From assembly GCA_949358305.1 (NCBI GenBank), contig OX442314.1, forward strand, positions 186,001-250,000: a stretch of DNA of 64,000 bases, read 5' to 3'. The notes under the pieces were generated by a model that saw nothing but the letters and a program-made list of their open reading frames with translations, did no database searches and was not told the origin of the DNA. A program made the translations under genes and the position numbers. This DNA is from Strigamia acuminata (taxonomy: Eukaryota; Arthropoda; Chilopoda; Geophilomorpha; Linotaeniidae). This document shows, one piece after another, positions 32,227 through 44,000 of this stretch. Every line of letters begins with the position of its first letter. The first letter of the stretch is position 1.

Positions 32227-35200
32227 ATGGCGTCGTACGACCGCCATGATGATTATAAAGATGTGAAAAAGTTGTACGGAACCAACTACCCGACTTGGAG
32301 CGTCCAAGTACAGCTCCTTCTCCAATCGTACGGAGTGTGGGGCCATGTGACCGGCAAGACGAAAGAGCCGCCGGCCGGATCACCGTTTCGAGAGACAAGG
32401 GATTTTGAGAAAGGCGAGGAAAGGGCTCGCTCCACCATTTGTCTGGCGTGCGGCGAGGCCCAACAGGTTGTGGCTGTCGCCCACGCTACTGCGAAGGAGG
32501 TGTGGGAGGCACTGAAAGCTGCCTACCAGCCCACCACACGGGCGCGTAAAGCCCGTCTCCGCCGGGAATTTTTGGACATGCGGTTGCATGAAAACGAAGA
32601 GATGTTTGTTTTCACCGCACGAGTTGACCGAAAGGTCGTGCAACTTGCCGACGTTAAGATTAAAATTACGGACGAGTTTCACGCCTTTCAATACCTCGAC
32701 CTGTTGCCACCCCAATACGAACCGGTCAAGCAGACGGTTTATCACTGGGGTGACGCAGAGTTTACGGCAGCAGCGGTCAAGGAACGCCTGGTAGGCGAAT
32801 ACAACCGCTTACATGTAACGACCGACGAGTTTGGCGTGCCTTCCAAGACGCCATTGGAGAACACTGGCGCTTTCTTTAACCAAGGCGGAAGACAACGCGG
32901 ACGTGGCGGAAATGCGCCCAGCGGCCCACGCATCTGTTTCACTTGCGGTGGGACGGGCCACTTCGCCCGTGAATGCCGCACTCCGCCGAAACAGCAATTC
33001 CAAGCAAAAGGAAACCAAACTGGACAATTCAGAGGCAATCCTCGGGGCAAGGGACGTGGACGAGGCCAGCAAAAGGCCGCTGTCACACAGGCTGACATAT
33101 TCAGTGACTCTCCAGTTTCATATTACTCAGCAGCAGTTTGGCTTCAGCAGCAACCCCCTGTGCCGGCTTCCCACGTGTCTCACGCGAATTATGATTCGCA
33201 ATGGTACGTCGACACAGGAGCGACGGACCATTTCTTCTTCAATAAAGACTGGTTCTCCGACTTCAAGCCATTAACTGGCCATGTGCAACAGGGAGAAGGA
33301 AAGTCAAGAATCGAAGGGATAGGAAATATAACATTGACATCAGTTTACGGAACTCGCACCCGTGCACTTACATTGCAAAATGTATTTTATGCACCCAACT
33401 TTAGGAAGAACTTGATTTCGTTGGGTCGCACGGATGAAGCTGGGGCAACGACCATGATTAAAAATGGCAAAATGGTTATTTATAACGACAAAATTGATGA
33501 CCCTTCCATCACTGCGGAACGCACGAGTGATCGGATGTACAAGGTCAATTGTCGTATTTCTCATGTGAACACTGCCGCATTACCTGCGCAACAGGCTGCG
33601 ACAGTGTCTTCTAGTCCGCTCATAAAGGGCGATGAAGTTGTAAATTCAATACTAACATACCCTAGTTTTAAGGACGCATTAACCCAAAATTCGAGTGAGT
33701 CAGGGAAACCTGCACCAGCGATTAAGGGGCAAGCGAATGTTGCGAATAACGCGCCTGCGAACGTTACGGACAATGCGCAAGCGAATGTTTTGAATAAAAT
33801 TAAGACAAAGACTGCCAATGCCTCCAAACAGGCAAGTTCAATTGTGCAGAACAAGGCAGAGAATGGGAATAATTCTATCAATGGGGTTAAAACTTTTGAC
33901 AAGAAAGATAAGGCTCAAACGATGGACATTTGGCACTCCCGCTTAGGGCATTTAAATGCAAAAGGAATTGCGGGTTTAGAAAAGTCAACTGATGTTTTTG
34001 GGCTGAAACTCTCGAATAAGGAGTTGTCGACGTGTGACTCTTGCGCCAGGGCGAAGAGCACACGTGCTAGTTTTCCCCCAATAATTGGAATTACTACGAA
34101 AGGTATTCTGGAAATAGTGCACTTAGACGTGTGGGGCCCCGCTCCAGTTCAAACATTGGGTGGGGCGTACTATTATCTCATTCTCATCGATGATTTTTCC
34201 CGCTTTATGTGGATAATTATCATGAAACGGAAAAGTGACGTTTTGGGACATTTTAAGCGGTGGCTACTTGAAGTTGAGCGAACAACCTCTAAGAAGGTAA
34301 AGGCCATAAAAACTGATAATGGAGGGGAGTTTATATCCAGACAATGGGACAATTATGTGGCGACAATTGGGCTTAAATGTATGAGAACGAATGCGTACAG
34401 CCCAGAAATGAATTCGGTCGCCGAACGGGCGAACCGTACCATTCTTAATGGTACTCGGGCACTTCTTTTTGAGAATAAATTCCCCCCCCACTTTATGGGC
34501 AGAGCTTGCCGTTTCAGTTGTATATCTGAAAAACCGTTTTCCACATACGGGAATTGGTGGGAAAACACCTTATTCTGTGTTTTATAATAAGAAATTGTCT
34601 CTTCGCCATGTCAAGTGCATTGGCTCATTAACTTATGTCCATATCCCATCTCAGACTCGGGGTGGGAAATTACAAGACAGGGCATGGGCTGGGGCATTAA
34701 TTGGATACGCCGCTTCTACACGCGGCTATAGAATTTGGGATCCGAATAAAAATCAGGTGTTTTTGTCTAAACACGTCAAAATTTTTGAAAACAATTTCTG
34801 GTTTGAATTAGGGACGGCCACGTCGCCTGAATTTGGGGATGACTTTGATACGTCAAGTTCGGACTCGTTTAATGGGTCATTTTCTGACGACGACAGTGTT
34901 GCTGGCGACCCAATAATTCAGAAAGCTCCGGAGATTCCGGAACCCCCTCCTGCGATACAGGAAGTTCCACAACCTGCTCCGCAGCAAAAAGTGAAACCCG
35001 CATTGCCCACGACCCCAAAGCCTGCTTTTAGACCTGAATTGAGGCCAGTCGCTAAACAGGCAGCTCAGCAACCCCCACTTATGCCCGTTGAGGGGAACCC
35101 TATTCTTGGGGATAGAGATACAGGGGATGAGCCTGTTGAAGAAATTGGTGGGGCGAAGGGGGATGATGGGAATTACTCCAACGACTATCCTGATGATGGG

Positions 35201-37034
35201 GAACCTGAAATTCCCCCTGGGATCCAAACACGACGTTGATCACGATCAAAGAAAAAGAAAGGGAACGTGATGTCACACCCAGAATTACTGCCGTTAAATA
35301 TGGCGAAATGGGAACGACGCGCATCCGTCCGCAAAGACGGAGCGACGGCGGGACAAATAGATGTTGTTTACATCACGCCCTTAAAGGATAAGATAAGAAG
35401 TCGAGTTGATATCGCACGGTGGTGCGATGAAGAAGGGTACGCATATGATGCGACCTTATTTGACTTTAAGACATTAGAGGGGGACGGTGAACCGTTAGGG
35501 TTTGCAGGTTTCTGCGCCGTCGAGCCAGAAACCTACGAAGAAGCCATGTACCACATCAAGCGCCCTGATTGGATTAAAGCTATGAGGGAAGAAATTGATG
35601 TGTTTGATGAAAGAACGGTTTACAAGGAAGTTGACAAAACAACTTTAGACGAGGGTACGACTCTCTTGGGATCGAAATGGATATATAAAATGAAGCGCGA
35701 CCACACAGGGCTTTAAGCAAAAGCCCGGAGTTGACTTTACGGAGGTGTTCTCCCCCGTCGTCAACTTCGTGCTAGTAATAGTGTTCTTTTGCACTTTGGT
35801 AATACTCAAGGGATGGCGGGACTTACACTTGGATATCAAGGCCGCGTACCTTTACGGGGACCTAGATACGGTACAGTACATGGAGATCCCCAAGGGATAT
35901 CGTACCGCCCATAATCAGCATAAATGCTGGATGCTTTTAAAAGCACTTTATGGATTACACCAGTCCGGTCGTATGTGGTACCAGGTTCTCCACATACGGC
36001 TACTTGAATTGGGCTTTCAACCGTTGCTGGGTTTAAACTGTGTCTATGCCCTAGACAACGATGCAATAGTCATCTTTTACGTGGACGATATCGTGCTGTT
36101 TTCCAAGGATGACTATGTGGAACAATGCGTTTTAAAGTGGTTACGGGAATCGTTTGAAGTAGTGAGTCTGGGACCCGTAACTTTACTTTTAGGAATTGAG
36201 TTTGATAGGTCCGGGGGCATGATTAAAATCCACCAACGGAAATATATTGAAAAGCTTTGTAAAGCGTACGGGATTGACTCGTGCCATCGAGTGAAAGTTC
36301 CAGTAACCCCGGAAACCATGATTCAAAGTGTAAGAACCGGGGAAAAAGTCGATACTTCATTCCCGTACAGATCTCTGGTCGGAAGTCTATTGTTCATCGC
36401 CAGCCGAACCAGACCCGACATACTGTTTTCAGTAATAGTGCTTTCCCAGTATAACGAGACACATTCGACGCGCCATGTCAATATGTTACTGCAGGTCCTA
36501 CGATATTTGGCCACCACGTCGAATTATTCGATTAACTTGTCGAACTGTAAAAACGAGGATTTGACAGTTTACACCGACGCGTCGTTTGCCCTAGATCAAG
36601 ACAGACGACGAAGCTTTGGGGGACATATTGTCTATATGGGTGGCATTCCCATCTCGTGGAATTGCCACAAACAATCGATGACCTCCCTGTCGATCATGGA
36701 GAGCGAATTTCTCGCCGTGGTCGATGGGGTGAAAGAAGTTATTTGGCTCGAGCGCCTTTACGACGCGAAAATAATGTTTTGTCTCGAGCGAAATACGCCC
36801 TGTGTTTTTGCGGATAGCCAGCCGGCTATCCAATACTGTAAGAATAGGATTGAGAACAGGGCGAATAAACATATAGACGTGAAGCTTCACTTCGTTAGAG
36901 ATTGGTTCGAGAAAGGAACGTTTTTGATCGAGCATGTTTCCGGCGAATTAAATGTCGCCGATATTCTAACGAAGTGGTTAGCTAAATCCAGACTGAACGC
37001 CCTATGCGAATATATCTTTGTGGTCGACAAATAG
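32227..37034 (+). pseudogene. Copia-2 gag-pol, three lesions
   Basis: Start ATG 32227 (MASYDRHDD). Gag, zinc knuckle CFTCGGTGHFAREC near residue 236, protease VDTGATDH near 328, integrase (WHSRLGHLN; CDSC; D in HLDVWGP; D in KTDNGGEF; E in NSVAERANRT). A run of eight C at 34482-34489 shifts the frame by one. TGA at 35237-35239 is an in-frame stop. Near 35712-35716 about 40 bp seem to be missing, between RDHTG and KQKPGVDF, so the frame changes again. The rest codes reverse transcriptase (YVDDIVLFSKDD) and RNase H (YTDASFALD, SIMESEF, ADSQPA) to 37034. Related to Copia-1 but clearly distinct. The protein would be inactive. Confidence 0.93.
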
Positions 37035-37040
37035 CTAAAC

Positions 37041-37051
37041 AAAGGGGGATT
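37041..37051 (+). promoter_or_regulatory. Copia-2 polypurine tract
   Basis: AAAGGGGGATT lies immediately before the right LTR. Confidence 0.8.
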
Positions 37052-37514
37052 TGTTGGGTTGGCGTTTTGCTGTTTGTCCCCTTCACGCGCGTGTGTTGTT
37101 AAATGCACCTTTCTGGTTTAGTGCATTTGATGTGCCGTTGTTTATTGACCCGTGCATGAGATCGGTCAATCTAGTGTTTATATAATGCGTATTATATTGC
37201 TGCGACCGATCGTTTATTTGCAATGGCACATCTCCTATCGTCGCCTGCTCAAAAGAGCAGTTATTGTTTACACTGTTCTGGTTGAGTTATCTTTTAGTTT
37301 TGTCATTCTGTAAAGAATGAATCAATGTGTTAAAGCATTGATTTGTTCTGTCATTTCATTGTGCTTGAAATCGAGGGCGATTAGCCTCGAACAAGGTTTT
37401 ATGTTTACACATACTTTTGTAATAAAAGATGGCGGACGCGTGTCCGATTTATCCGCCCAGCCAAAATGATGTTTCGAGTTATTTAGACAGCGCACAGGCC
37501 ATCACAACTCTTCA
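37052..37514 (+). repeat. Copia-2 right LTR
   Basis: 463 bp, reads as an identical copy of 30635-31097, and is followed by the target duplication ATCTT. Confidence 0.95.
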
Positions 37515-37519
37515 ATCTT

Positions 37520-37778
37520 TACAATTGATAGAGTAGACACGACGTATGAACCTCCAATTTTCAAATTGAAAGACAGTCTGGGAGAATCGATCGAAGGTTC
37601 CTTTTACCGTGAAGAACTGCAAAAGACCAAAACCGGGGTAGATGATCCCTACTTGATCGAGAAAGTCATTAGAAAAAAGAAAAACAGCGATGGCAGTTTC
37701 AAATACCTAGTGAAATGGGTCGGCTACGATCAGAAGCACAACTCATGGGTGGATGAACTCGTGGATATTAAAAAATGA
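37520..37778 (+). pseudogene. Polinton integrase, C-terminal chromodomain part
   Basis: Continuation of the integrase frame after Copia-2. The segment DPYLIEKVIRKKK then YLVKWVGYDQKHNSWVDE is a chromodomain (aromatic residues Y, W and W), typical of Polinton integrases and thought to guide insertion by reading histone marks. It ends with TGA at 37776-37778, which overlaps the next start codon (ATGA). Confidence 0.88.
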
Positions 37779-37955
37779 ATAACGTGGAAATTTACAACTG
37801 GGCGAAGAATAAACTACGTATTGCCCATTTCAACAACGTGTTGCCCATCGATTGCCTGAAACCGCTCGCGAATCACCGGGGCAAGAATGAAAGCTTTGTC
37901 ATCAATTTAGACCCATCGATGGGTGGCGGTACCCATTGGGTAAGCTTGTATCACG
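37775..37955 (+). pseudogene. Second adenain-like protease, N-terminal part only
   Basis: Starts MNNVEIYNWAKNKL and reads about 60 residues to GGGTHWVSLYH, which matches the catalytic-His region of adenovirus-type proteases (His54). After that the sequence changes to Copia-4 leader, so the acidic residue and the catalytic Cys are absent. The start overlaps the integrase stop by 4 bp, suggesting expression from the same transcript. The missing part was not found in the window. This is a different sequence from the protease at 8670-9524, so the element carried two adenain-type domains. Confidence 0.65.
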
Positions 37956-38568
37956 ATCGTTTAGTAACGTCTCGACGACGTTATCGACGGTATTTCGACT
38001 GTGAAGAGCCACAGATTAAACCCCGGTGTTCACTGTGAAGGCGCGGACGTGCGCGTTACGTTTTTGCCCACGTTGACACGGAGGCGTGCACGTGGAAGGC
38101 ACGACAGCGCCCTTTCCGTGCTCATTCACCGTTGGAGCAGCAGTTCAACGCTGAAAACAACGCGGAAAACATCTTCACATCGCTTAAAAAGTGTATTTGG
38201 GTCGAAATTATTTGTCAATAGTTGATAAGTTTTTGTTTGGGCAAGTTAGATTATTCTGCACTCTTCGAGCATTCGCTCACGTGCAGTCTTATTCCGGTCT
38301 GGGCTTGTCCGTGGTACAAGGTAGTCGTCCCGCGCCACCAGGTTGGCGGTCGGAAGCTATCAGGACGACCAGATTCGGGTTTTAATCTCTCTTAAAGAGA
38401 TTTCCCCGGGAAGTAGCGCATTTTTCGCCTTATATTTTGTGGGAAAAGTGTTTTTTCAAAGTGACAAAGTGTCTACTAATTTGTGCTACGGCATTATTGT
38501 GGAAAGAGCCACATTTTGCAACAAATAGTGATTTTTTGTGTGGAAAAATTGTGTTAAGTGCTGCAACA
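37956..38568 (+). other. Copia-4 5' leader (partial)
   Basis: No coding frame. Homology with the Copia-2 leader is visible (CCCCGGTGTTCA, AAGGCGCGGACGTGCGCG, GGCACGACAG). The segment before 38018 is not matched elsewhere in the window. Confidence 0.65.
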
Positions 38569-39454
38569 ATGTCTTTAAAAGACAGTGGAAGATTGTTCCA
38601 AACCCGAGGACGATTGCCGGGTTTCAAAGCCAATTTGGACAATTGGCATGTTGCACATGTGCGCCAGGAGCGACAACGGGTCAAAGGACAGCTCCCTGAC
38701 CCATCGTATCATGATAATGATACAAATGTACGAAGAAATCGTGTAATTTGGAATCGCAATGTGGATAAGATCCACGTGTTTGGCGGTGAAGCCAATGAGT
38801 GCAATGTCAACAAGGACATTTATGGCGCAAGGGATTGGCAACGCCAAAGGATTTTGCGACATTCTAAGAATGGACATGGCAATTTGGGTTTTTGCACGGC
38901 ATTAAATGCCACGAACGGACTTTATTGCGGGAACACACTGGAATCTTCGACACAGACGTGTGTCACCTGTTGTTTTAATTGTGGCGGAGTGGGTCATCTC
39001 GCCAGGGATTGTCCTTCGGTTTGGAAACAAGGAAATCTCACCTCATCCAGGATGTGGCAATTAACACAGGCTCGTACAAGGTTTTGCAGTGAAAGGAACT
39101 GTTCCGACATGCACACAAGCAGAGGAGGTGTGCAGTCATGCAACAATAAAGACAAGGAGAATTTTAAAAATTCTACAACCAAGGAAGATAATATGTTTGA
39201 AAATATTATTTGGCATTGTGATAGCCAGGTCTCCAATCATGTGGCATCTTGTGAAAAGTGGTTTTGCAATTTTAGGCCTTTAAATAAATTTGAAAATGAT
39301 TTAGAAATCATGGGGATTGGTGATGTCAGACTGTTCTCTTTAAATGGGAATCAGAAAACAAATTTATTCTTAAGGGATGTTTGGTTTGTGCCCAAAAGTG
39401 GGAGAAATTTGATTTCATTGGGAAAATTAGATCAAATTGGCCTAACCACTAATA
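38569..39454 (+). pseudogene. Copia-4 Gag and protease start
   Basis: ATG 38569 (MSLKDSGRLF). A short Gag region, then zinc knuckle CFNCGGVGHLARDC, then a protease-like site WHCDSQVSNHVA in which the usual D-(S/T)-G-A is altered to DSQV. It continues with WFVPKSGRNLISLGKLDQ, the typical end of a copia protease. The usual large UBN2-type Gag domain is not recognisable; only about 100 residues of Arg/Asn-rich sequence precede the knuckle. The frame is cut at 39454 by the TIR element and resumes at 47307. Confidence 0.75.
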
Positions 39455-40739
39455 GGGGGTTTCATTATATGAATGATTTTGCAATTTTGTGATTTTGCAT
39501 TAATCACAAAATCATTATTTTTTGATGCCTCCAAAAATGAGTTTACATTGAATTAACCCAGTCAATTTTGCAATTGTGTGATCTGGACAATTTTGTGATT
39601 TTTGAGTATTGTCATGTGATATCTGTTCTACCAATCACATTCACATTCACTAAAGCACAAAAGAGTGAAAACACAAAATCCCAAAAACATCTAAAAGGTA
39701 GTTTTTGCGATTTTGATAAGAAGTGATTTTGAGGCTTGTGAAACTCAAAACAAAATGGAGGCATCCAAGCTCTATCTAAGTGGCCAACTTGTATCCTTGT
39801 ATATCATCAAAATGCTGATGCATCCATGACTGTATAACAGCTAGGAAACTCAATACTTCGATTCGGGTAAAAAAAAGTACCGATTCAGGGCGATTCAGGG
39901 CGATTTTAGCGGGTGCCCGAATGGAAATTCAGGCGGAAATGTTCGTCGCGTATCGTTTTTTATTGTTTTCTATGTCAAGATAAGCTCGGAAAATTATGGA
40001 ACCAAGCTCATTTTGAAGAGGAGACAATTCTGCACAAGCCTGTATTTTTTATTTTTTGATTCGGGCGAGGAAAAGTGCCGATTCGGGCCATCTTAGCGGG
40101 GGACCGAATGGGAAAATTTGGAAATTTGGTGCAGAATTTGGATTCGAGATTCGACCATGACAAAACCAAAAATTCGTAAAATTAACCGAATGAAATGTTT
40201 AAAACAGGTTTCCAGAGAAGAAAATTCCGCTGAAAACGATGGTACAGATAACTTTTTGATCGGAATAACCGTTGACTTTAAATTTTGGAAAAAACGATCT
40301 TTTTTGGGTTGATTTATAAGAAAAAGTTGGAAAAAGTGGTTGAATAATAAAGGAGGACAAAATAGCAGGTTGCAGTGGTTTGGGCCAAAATTGAATTGGC
40401 TGGATTAACGTTGGGTTTAGGTTAACTTTTGGGTTTGATTGTGTTTGGGTATTGGCCAGATTGGCATTGGTTTTGGTTTGGTGTGGTTTGGGTTTGGGTT
40501 GCATTATTATGGGTTTGGTTTAGTTTTGCAAAAATTTATTTTATTTTTGGTTGTATACATTTGTCTGATCTATGACTTTGGCTTTGTGGGTGAACAGCTA
40601 GTATTTATTAAAATGCACCTTATTAAAAAATATTTTGTTCCATCACACAAATAAGAACTAGTTTTTTTGCATCACATTTTAAAATTGGTTGGATATAACT
40701 ATAACCTAATATGGTGGATAGGAAGTCACGTGACTATTT

Positions 40740-40915
40740 TGTTAGTAGTATTTCGTTTACAATGAGTTGTTTTTATGAATGGTTACGTAGTAAGTAACCA
40801 TGAAAGAATTGTATTATATGAGCAACAATAAATTGACATGTGTGATTGTTATGATGTGATGAATGGAATGATGTACGAGTGAATTCTCTTCAAAATTAAC
40901 GAAATTGTCCCAACA
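40740..40915 (+). repeat. Copia-3 left LTR
   Basis: 176 bp, TG...CA, very short for an LTR and much shorter than those of Copia-1 and Copia-2. Confidence 0.95.
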
Positions 40916-40933
40916 TGGGTTATGGGCCCCAGC
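40916..40933 (+). promoter_or_regulatory. Copia-3 primer binding site, half-tRNA-iMet type
   Basis: TGGGTTATGGGCCCCAGC directly follows the LTR. It complements the anticodon arm of initiator-Met tRNA (around CCCATAACCC) rather than its 3' end. This is the arrangement known from Drosophila copia, which is primed by a cleaved 5' half of tRNA-iMet. Confidence 0.8.
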
Positions 40934-41052
40934 TACGAGAAAAATGCCAGCTGGATGGCAAAAGAGTGGATGAATCGATTCGAGTGTTGAATTAGGCGGT
41001 GTTTCTTGTGGTTTTTTGGACTATTTGTACGTAAGAGTCGCGACATTCGGAA

Positions 41053-44000
41053 ATGGCGACTAAGAGCGATGTGCAGTCGGTAACGTACGTTGAAAAATTG
41101 AACGGTAAGAACTACCCATCGTGGGAGTATCGTGTGAGAACGTTGCTGAGAGCCAAGGACGTCTGGACGGTAATTAAAGATGATTTGCCAATCAAGACTT
41201 TGGGCGAGAGTGATGTAGACTTTAAAACGAGGCAAGACAAGTGGAATACAAGCGACGTAGAGGCATTGAATTTAATTCTTCAGACGATAGATTCGACACA
41301 ATTACGACACGTGTTAAATAAGGACACAGCCAAGGAGGCCTGGCTGGCATTGAAGACTGAAAACCAGGGCGATTTGGCGGAACTTAAAGTACAAAAGAGA
41401 GTTGAATTGGGACACACGGTGATGAAACAAAGTGAGACAGTAGCCACATACCTGGATAGAATGATCTCCATTCGGGAGGAATTAAGTTCAATTGGGGTCG
41501 TTATTGAAGAGCAAGAATTGTGTGCGCACATCTTGCGTGGCTTAAGTGCGGAATACGCAAATGTGATCACAAGTTGTGATGTTGCTGGGACGAGCACGAT
41601 GAAACTACTCACTCTACGCCGTGCATTATTAGCCGCAGAAACTCGTAAGAATAGTGTTGAAGTGACCACTGATACCCGTATAGAGAGCGCCACCTGGATG
41701 AGGGGCGCAAATAGAGGAAGTGGCCGACGGCCAATGGGCACTGCAGGGGGAAGCCGGGGATCTGCAAGCAGGGGTGGACCAAAATGCTGGAACTGTGGAC
41801 GCATTGGCCACCGATACGCAGAATGCCGACAACCTGTGGACCCGGCGGCTGCAGCTGACTTTCGGGGACGTGGTCGTGGTAGAGGACGGGGCTTTAATCG
41901 AGGATTTGGACGAGCGCGCAATCAGAGTGCAAACATGGCAGCACAAGAGTCGAGAAGGGTCAGTGAGAATGTACCTGACCTTGATTATGTTGTCGATTAC
42001 GCGATGTCCACTGGAGCGGTTAGACCTGAGTGGAACTTGAATGTCTGGTTTATGGACTCAGGTGCCTCGTCCCACATGGCCAACAACCCTAGTTGTTTTA
42101 ATCATTTGACCTTGAGTCGCGGCAAAGATATTTTTCTAGCCGATGGACGTAAGGTGCACTCGACCGGGTATGGTTCAGTATTGCTGACCACTAGAGTGGG
42201 CAGCGAGACAAGGCGAATACGATTAGATAATGTAAACCTCGTGCCTTCATTGAAGACCAACCTATTATCGGTTGGAAGGATAATAGATTTGGGATTTATC
42301 GTATGCTTTGGTGACGGAATTTGCGAGGTCAAAACGTCAGATGGGACCAAAGTATTTCAGGCGCGAAAAATTAATGGTTTGTTTCAAGTGGAGACTACCT
42401 CGAATGACATTGATAGCTCACCAAGAATGAACATCGGGATGTCATCATTGGCCCACCCCCACGAACCGGACCAGCGAGCGAGTCGATTATCGATGGAGAT
42501 GTGGCACCGACGATTGGCTCATTTAGGCTATCGGTCATTGAGGGAGCTTTGGACCAGAAATATGGTGAAGGGATTGCATTTAAAGGATGCGAAGATTCCG
42601 AAAATATGCGACAAGTGTGCAATGGCCAAGAAAATCAGGGCACCATTCAAGCCGACGAATTATATTTCGGCAACAAAACCATTTGAGATGTTGCACGTTG
42701 ATTTATGTGGCCCCTTCCGAAATGTATCGACATTGGGGAGTAAATATATATTTACTATTGTCGACGATTTTTCGAGAGCAATTTTCACGAGATTTCTGAA
42801 GGAGAAATCACAAACAGTAGGTGAATTTGAAAGTTTTTTGACAATGTTTGAAAATAAGTTTGGAAGTAAACTCAAGCGGTTGCGAAGCGATAATGGGACC
42901 GAGTTTCTAAACGAGAGATTTAAAAATTTGTTGACGAAGCGTGGCGTTCACCACCAATTAACAGTCCCATGGAGCCCCTCCCAAAATGGCGTCGCTGAGA
43001 GGGCCAACCGGAAGTTACTGGACGCGGCAAGGACCCTCCTGTTGGATTCGGGATTACCGATGCAGTTTTGGCAGGACGCGGTCGAAACAGCGGGCTATGC
43101 GTGCAACAGATCGAAGATGCGGAGATTCAACGTGGAGACACCAATTGAACGTCTAACAGGACACAAGCCAGATGTTAGCAATATGAGGATCTTCGGATGT
43201 GTAGCCTATACTTGGATCCCCAAACAAAACCGTTACAAGTTGGAACCAACAGCACGTAAAGCCATCTTTATGGGATATCCGTTCCAATCGGCGGGATGGA
43301 AATTTTATGACCCAGTTAAAAAGAAATATTTCGTCGCAAGGGACGTGAAGTTTGATGAGGAATTAAAGGGATCGACATTACTTCCAAAGTTAGAGCAACC
43401 GCAATCTTCAGATGAACGAATATTGGATGAAGCGGAGCCAAACGGAACAATGCAAGTTCCGGTAATTCACGATGAGGTTCCGATTCAACAAGAATACAGG
43501 ATGCCCAACAGGGCTGGTCAAGTGGGTCCTGAGAGGCGCTATCCGTTGAGGATCAGGAGACCCCCAGATCGATATGTCCCTTATGACCCCGGCCAAAGAC
43601 CAAGACGTGGACAGAATAGGGTAGTCAGACCGGATGCTGACGTTTCGAACTTGATAAATGAGGAGGATGTACCTGACGCTAAACGCATAACGATACCAAA
43701 GACATATAAACAGGCAATGGAATCTGCCCAGTCAGTACAGTGGCAAGAGGCGATGCAGAAAGAGATACAATCTCATACACAACAGGACACGTGGAAGTTG
43801 GTAGATCGACCCAAAGATGCAAAAGTGGTTGGATCGCGGTGGATTTATTCACTAAAAACCAACCAACAAGGACAAGTAATACGTTACAAAGCGCGTTTGG
43901 TGGCCCAGGGGTACAATATTTATAAAGGCGTTGACTATGATGAATCTTTCTCTCCTGTAGTCAGACTCGCTACAATAAGGATTCTGATGGCACTAGCAGT

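Larger units (their letters stand above)
30635..37514 (+). mobile_element. Copia-2, Ty1/copia LTR retrotransposon, defective
   Basis: Bounded by 463-bp LTRs (30635-31097 and 37052-37514) that read the same over their whole length, with TGTTGGG and CTCTTCA ends and a perfect target duplication ATCTT (30630-30634, 37515-37519). Primer site and purine tract are in place. The pol gene has three lesions, so this copy could only have moved with proteins from another copy. It inserted in the Polinton integrase. Confidence 0.95.
2771..37955. mobile_element. Polinton/Maverick, degraded, split by nested insertions
   Basis: One set of Polinton genes can be read across this span: protein-primed-type PolB, coiled-coil fibre candidate, protease fusion, major capsid protein, penton-like protein, conserved gene, A32/FtsK-type ATPase, zinc-ribbon/phospholipase A2, integrase with chromodomain and a second adenain-like protease. 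With Copia-1 and Copia-2 removed the element is about 12.7 kb, below the usual 15-20 kb. The right end is lost at about 37955 and the left terminus was not located. Gene order and strand blocks fit known Polintons. Several genes carry stops, frameshifts or catalytic substitutions, so this copy is inactive. Boundaries are approximate. Confidence 0.92.

Noticed and set aside
40199-40504. Minus-strand ORF rich in Asn, Pro and Gln, also present at 46545-46784
   Set aside because: It translates GGTTTGGGTTTGG-like tracts in the TIR element. The two monomer copies differ in length and no motif is seen.
40380-40505. Telomere-like T/G repeats (GGTTTGGGTTTGGGTTG)
   Set aside because: Irregular in spacing and confined to the TIR element; not a telomeric array of the arthropod TTAGG type.
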